A stretch of 57,134 nt of DNA from a bacterium UBP8_UBA817 (GTDB lineage Bacteria; Margulisbacteria; Marinamargulisbacteria; CAMDBA01): the NCBI GenBank assembly GCA_945888995.1, contig CAMDBA010000007.1, forward strand, positions 1-57,134, read 5' to 3'. Each line of letters opens with the position of its first letter. Position 1 is the stretch's first letter. The translations under genes were made by a program, and so were the position numbers. The notes beneath the pieces are model-generated. The model saw only the letters and a list, made by a program, of their open reading frames with translations, was not told the DNA's origin and searched no databases. This document shows, piece by piece, positions 54,536 to 57,134 of the stretch.

Positions 54536-55502
54536 ACTTCGGCGTCCGGGTCATCAAAGTATGGATAGCCGCTGTAGGCGACTTATTGTCGTGCAGCATC
54601 GAATAGATTTCATTTACGATCGGAAGGTCTAAGCTCAGCTGACGTCCCATTTCATAAATAATTTTGGCTGAGCGGACCCCTTCTGCAACATAGGCAGGGT
54701 TATCAGTTCGAAGCACTTGGTGCCGGGCCAGTGATAGACCGACCTGATAATTTCGGCTTTGCGTTGAATGACAGGTCGTAACCAGATCCCCAAGACCGGA
54801 AAGTCCGTAAAAAGTTTCAGGCCTCTTGGCGCCACAGCCGACCCCGAACCGGCTCATCTCTATTAAGCCTCGGCTAATCAAAGCGGCTTTGGCATTTGAG
54901 CCGATATCAAGACCGTCACAAACCCCTGCTGCAATAGCGATTATATTTTTAAAAATTCCGCCGACTTCGACACCCCGTTTATCGTCGGACGCATAAACGC
55001 GGAAATACGGCCCGTTTAATAGAGATTGAAAAAAAGCAGCCGTATCTTCCTGAGGAGAGGCGACTACGCTGAGCGCGGGTTTTTCGAGGGCAATCTCATA
55101 GGCTAGATTCGGGCCCGATAAAACCGCTACCGATGAATTCCGGCACACGTCCGCAACATAATCTGAGATAAACGGCATGCCCGGATTATCGAGTAACCCT
55201 TTTGTTAAACATAGAATCGGAACAGATCCCAAAAAGTGACAGTCCGTTATGACCGAGATATATCCGGACGGAATGCCGATCACCACCGCATCCGCAGACA
55301 TATCGGCTAATTCAGAGGTGGCCTCAATTTCGGACGGCAATAAAATATCCGGCAGGTAGCGGCCATTGGTATGATACAGGTTGATCTCATCCGCAGTCTC
55401 TTGCCTGCGGGCCCATAAGCGGACGCGATGACCCTTTTGTGCGATAAGTTTGGCAACGGTAGTTCCCCATGCCCCCGCGCCTATAACGGAGATAACACTC
55501 AT
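54528..55502 (-). CDS. gpsA: NAD(P)H-dependent glycerol-3-phosphate dehydrogenase
   Basis: Makes glycerol-3-phosphate from dihydroxyacetone phosphate for phospholipids. NAD loop VIGAGAWGTTVAKL (about 5-18), GLDIGSNAKAALISRGL with the catalytic lysine region (about 200-215) and FYGLSGLGDLVTTC (about 230-243). Length 324 is normal. First gene of a gpsA-sugar transferase-nadD-coaE run; AGAAAGAG precedes the ATG. PlsY at 43.6 kb uses its product. Confidence 0.95.
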   Translation of the reverse strand: MSVISVIGAGAWGTTVAKLIAQKGHRVRLWARRQETADEINLYHTNGRYLPDILLPSEIEATSELADMSADAVVIGIPSGYISVITDCHFLGSVPILCLTKGLLDNPGMPFISDYVADVCRNSSVAVLSGPNLAYEIALEKPALSVVASPQEDTAAFFQSLLNGPYFRVYASDDKRGVEVGGIFKNIIAIAAGVCDGLDIGSNAKAALISRGLIEMSRFGVGCGAKRPETFYGLSGLGDLVTTCHSTQSRNYQVGLSLARHQVLRTDNPAYVAEGVRSAKIIYEMGRQLSLDLPIVNEIYSMLHDNKSPTAAIHTLMTRTPKYE

Positions 55503-55617
55503 ACTGGCTCTTTCTGTATCATAGGTTCAACTCTAACGTAAAATTCCTGCGGAGGTCAAATTAACAGGATGCGCCGCTCCGAAGGTGTACTCGATGTCTT
55601 CCCATAAAAGACTGATG

Positions 55618-55646
55618 TTGTCCTATACACTGGATGATGTTACAAA
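55618..55646 (+). promoter_or_regulatory. Promoter of sodC
   Basis: TTGTCC (55618-55623), 17 bases, TACAAA (55641-55646) preceded by TGT as an extended -10. The start would be near 55653, leader about 46 bases. Confidence 0.45.
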
Positions 55647-55698
55647 ATTAACTTGTAAAACAAAAACTATTTAAATCCTCTATAAAGGAGAGTGCCCC

Positions 55699-56229
55699 GT
55701 GACTAAATGGCTGATCGGATTTTTGATTCTATTTTTCTTAGCGGGATTTGGGTTATCCGAATGTAAATCTCAGCGACGGCCAGATATAGGAGTCGCCGTT
55801 ATCCAACCGTTTTCAGGCACTAAAACACGAGGTGTGGTTCGATTTATCCCCGAGCATGACCGCATGCGGGTTCAAGGCAAAATCACCGGACTTGCGCCAG
55901 GCTGGCATGGATTTCATGTGCACCAATTGGGCGACTGTTCGTCACCTGACGGCTTGTCCGCAGGGGGTCATTTTAATCCGACGCTTAATCATCATGGCAA
56001 CACACACGGATCTATCCGCCATGCAGGTGATCTAGGCAATATTCATGCAGATATGACCGGCACTGCGACATTTAATAAAACCGTTCCTGAAATCTCATTT
56101 TCCGGCGATGGATCGATTATCGGGCGATCGGTGATCGTTCATGCCAAAAAAGATGATCTCGTTTCTCAACCGACCGGTGGATCAGGCGCAAGAGTCGGCG
56201 GCGGCGTTATCGGCCGGGCACTGGAATAG
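55699..56229 (+). CDS. sodC: Cu/Zn superoxide dismutase, exported, lacking one disulfide cysteine
   Basis: Removes periplasmic superoxide. Signal segment at residues 1-20. Copper ligands HVH (73-75), His91 in GGHFNP and His148 in VIVHAKKDD; zinc side His99, His108 and Asp111. The length of 176 is normal. Cys80 (GDCSSPDG) is the usual disulfide half, but its partner position, ARxxCGVIG in the family, reads ARVGGGVIG (Gly168). Cys22 just after the signal is the only other Cys; the preceding LSE does not make a good lipobox. GTG start at 55699, AAAGGAGAG before it. Followed eight bases later by a DUF2721 gene. Confidence 0.92.
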   Translation: MTKWLIGFLILFFLAGFGLSECKSQRRPDIGVAVIQPFSGTKTRGVVRFIPEHDRMRVQGKITGLAPGWHGFHVHQLGDCSSPDGLSAGGHFNPTLNHHGNTHGSIRHAGDLGNIHADMTGTATFNKTVPEISFSGDGSIIGRSVIVHAKKDDLVSQPTGGSGARVGGGVIGRALE

Positions 56230-56237
56230 ATACTTTT

Positions 56238-56639
56238 ATGACGATTTCCATCGGCACTCCGGCATTGTTATTCCCCGCTATTTCATTACTACTTCTGGCC
56301 TACACAAATCGATTTTTGGGGCTATCGGCACTGATTCGCAGTTTATATGCCGAACATCAGCGAACCTCTAGCCCTACCGTTCACGAACAGATCATCAGGC
56401 TCAAAAAAAGGGTTCATTTAATCAAAAATATGCAGGCCGCAGGCGTGCTGAGCATTTTGTTTTGCACGATTGCAATGGTCGGCCTTTTCTTTCAGTCCCC
56501 AGTCGTAGGCGCATTTTTTTTCGGGATCAGTTTATTCTTGCTGATCTGGTCGCTGCTGCTGTCTTTTTATGAGATCCATATTTCGGTGAATGCACTGAAT
56601 CTGTTGCTGGAAGACATGTCAGAAGAAAAAGGCAAATAG
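56238..56639 (+). CDS. DUF2721 family membrane protein
   Basis: 133 residues with three helices (about 8-28, 65-88, 93-115). The N-terminus ISIGTPALLFPAISLLLLAYTNRFLGLSALIR and the LKKRVHLIKNMQAAGVLSIL loop are the DUF2721 hallmarks. Function is unknown in the family. It starts eight bases after sodC and probably shares its transcript. Confidence 0.82.
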   Translation: MTISIGTPALLFPAISLLLLAYTNRFLGLSALIRSLYAEHQRTSSPTVHEQIIRLKKRVHLIKNMQAAGVLSILFCTIAMVGLFFQSPVVGAFFFGISLFLLIWSLLLSFYEIHISVNALNLLLEDMSEEKGK

Positions 56640-56654
56640 AGCCCGTCCAAAACC

Positions 56655-57134
56655 TTAACGCGTTAGATTAAATTCCAGAGCCGGCCCGAAGATATTACCG
56701 GCAAAATAGACCAGCCTTCCGGTTTGGCTATCGAGATGAATCGTTGCCCAGGTTATGACAGCGGGATTATCCGGTTTATCCGACTGAGGCATAAGCTCAT
56801 ACCGGTATTTAACGACTGACACATTGCCGGATACGAAGGTCTCGAAAGGAATTCCAAAATTCGCCAACACCTTATCTTTTGTCGGCACATTATCCGTTGC
56901 CAATTTGTTCGAATCAGCTTTCACGCTGCCGTCATCGAATACTTTTCCTTCTCCGAAACTTTGCAATGCCTTTGCAATCGCAATAGGATTAAACAGGCGG
57001 GATAACTGCACCGGATAGTAGACACGCGCCACTTCATTGTTTTCATTAAAGTAAATCTGGATCTGAATATCTTTTCCAGCTTCTCGAGCTGCGTTGGGAG
57101 GATAGAGTTTCTTCATTGAATACGTCCACAATTG
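56655..57134 (-). CDS. Hypothetical protein, possible BamE/SmpA-like domain, cut by window edge
   Basis: Frame open to the right edge, so the N-terminus is lost. The visible part begins around WTYSMKKLYPP, then GKDIQIQIYFNENNEVARVYY. A short aromatic strand followed by a KDI..IYFNENNEV strand resembles SmpA/OmlA-type lipoprotein domains of the outer membrane assembly machine, but the match is by eye. The rest has a repeat of similar strand (PFETFVSGNVSVVKYRYELMP and WATIHLDSQTGRLVYF). No Cys in the visible part. Confidence 0.5.
   Translation of the reverse strand, partial: QLWTYSMKKLYPPNAAREAGKDIQIQIYFNENNEVARVYYPVQLSRLFNPIAIAKALQSFGEGKVFDDGSVKADSNKLATDNVPTKDKVLANFGIPFETFVSGNVSVVKYRYELMPQSDKPDNPAVITWATIHLDSQTGRLVYFAGNIFGPALEFNLTR

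Overview
This window is a compact, chromosome-like stretch of an aerobic, probably double-membraned (Gram-negative type) bacterium. Support for this: a periplasmic Cu/Zn superoxide dismutase, lipoproteins, a heptosyltransferase-like glycosyltransferase, a possible BamE-like lipoprotein fragment, and a complete alternative complex III (ACIII) plus caa3 oxidase module. Nothing recognised is phage, plasmid, transposase or CRISPR, and no rRNA or tRNA gene is visible. The lineage cannot be fixed from sequence alone. A deep uncultured aerobic lineage fits (the marine branch of Margulisbacteria is one candidate, offered only as a guess); several genes are divergent from textbook homologues.

Layout. 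1-5.4 kb: topoisomerase III (cut by the left edge), an EVE-domain protein, a TPR glycosyltransferase, tadA and efp. 5.4-8.4 kb: two-subunit glycyl-tRNA synthetase glyQS. 8.6-9.6 kb: an orphan sulfate-binding protein behind a strong promoter and a long structured leader. 9.8-22.4 kb: a minus-strand respiratory operon, actABCDE-actF, a small membrane protein, SCO, coxBACD and a CoA-binding protein, with genes overlapping or separated by a few bases. 22.6-28 kb: ridA, coaX, a Nudix hydrolase, a PfkB kinase and ileS. 28-33.3 kb: a peptide ABC transporter (SBP, two permeases, one ATPase) followed by a soluble histidine kinase. 33.3-35.8 kb: class II HMG-CoA reductase next to a polyprenyl-phosphate GlcNAc-1-phosphate transferase. 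36-41.3 kb: trpS, two unknown small genes, and an operon glyA-pheA-serS-arsR. 41.4-46.5 kb: an unknown membrane protein, lipA-plsY-5-FCL, an unknown Ala/Gly-linker protein, and a DjlA-type J protein. 46.6-50.2 kb: leuB-like dehydrogenase, two interspersed palindromes, a deoxyhypusine synthase homologue, a broken MGMT gene, and dapA. 50.3-55.5 kb: a divergent UDPGP/AGX-like protein, then coaE, nadD, a sugar-phosphate transferase and gpsA. 55.7 kb to the end: sodC, a DUF2721 protein and a partial lipoprotein-like gene.

How it works together. Quinol is oxidised by ACIII, electrons pass through cytochrome c domains to the A2-type caa3 oxidase, and SCO loads CuA. Much of the rest is translation (glyQS, ileS, trpS, serS, tadA, efp), cofactor synthesis (coaX, coaE, nadD, lipA, folate cycle) and lipid/glycan precursors (gpsA, plsY, HMG-CoA reductase, polyprenyl glycan transferases).

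The points most worth a second look are: a deoxyhypusine synthase homologue in a genome that also carries an EF-P with the modifiable lysine; a divergent eukaryote-style UDP-sugar pyrophosphorylase-like protein; an HMG-CoA reductase with a presequence-like N-terminus; promoters placed so that coaX and the histidine kinase should be leaderless; and the respiratory supercomplex operon with its unnamed small membrane protein.
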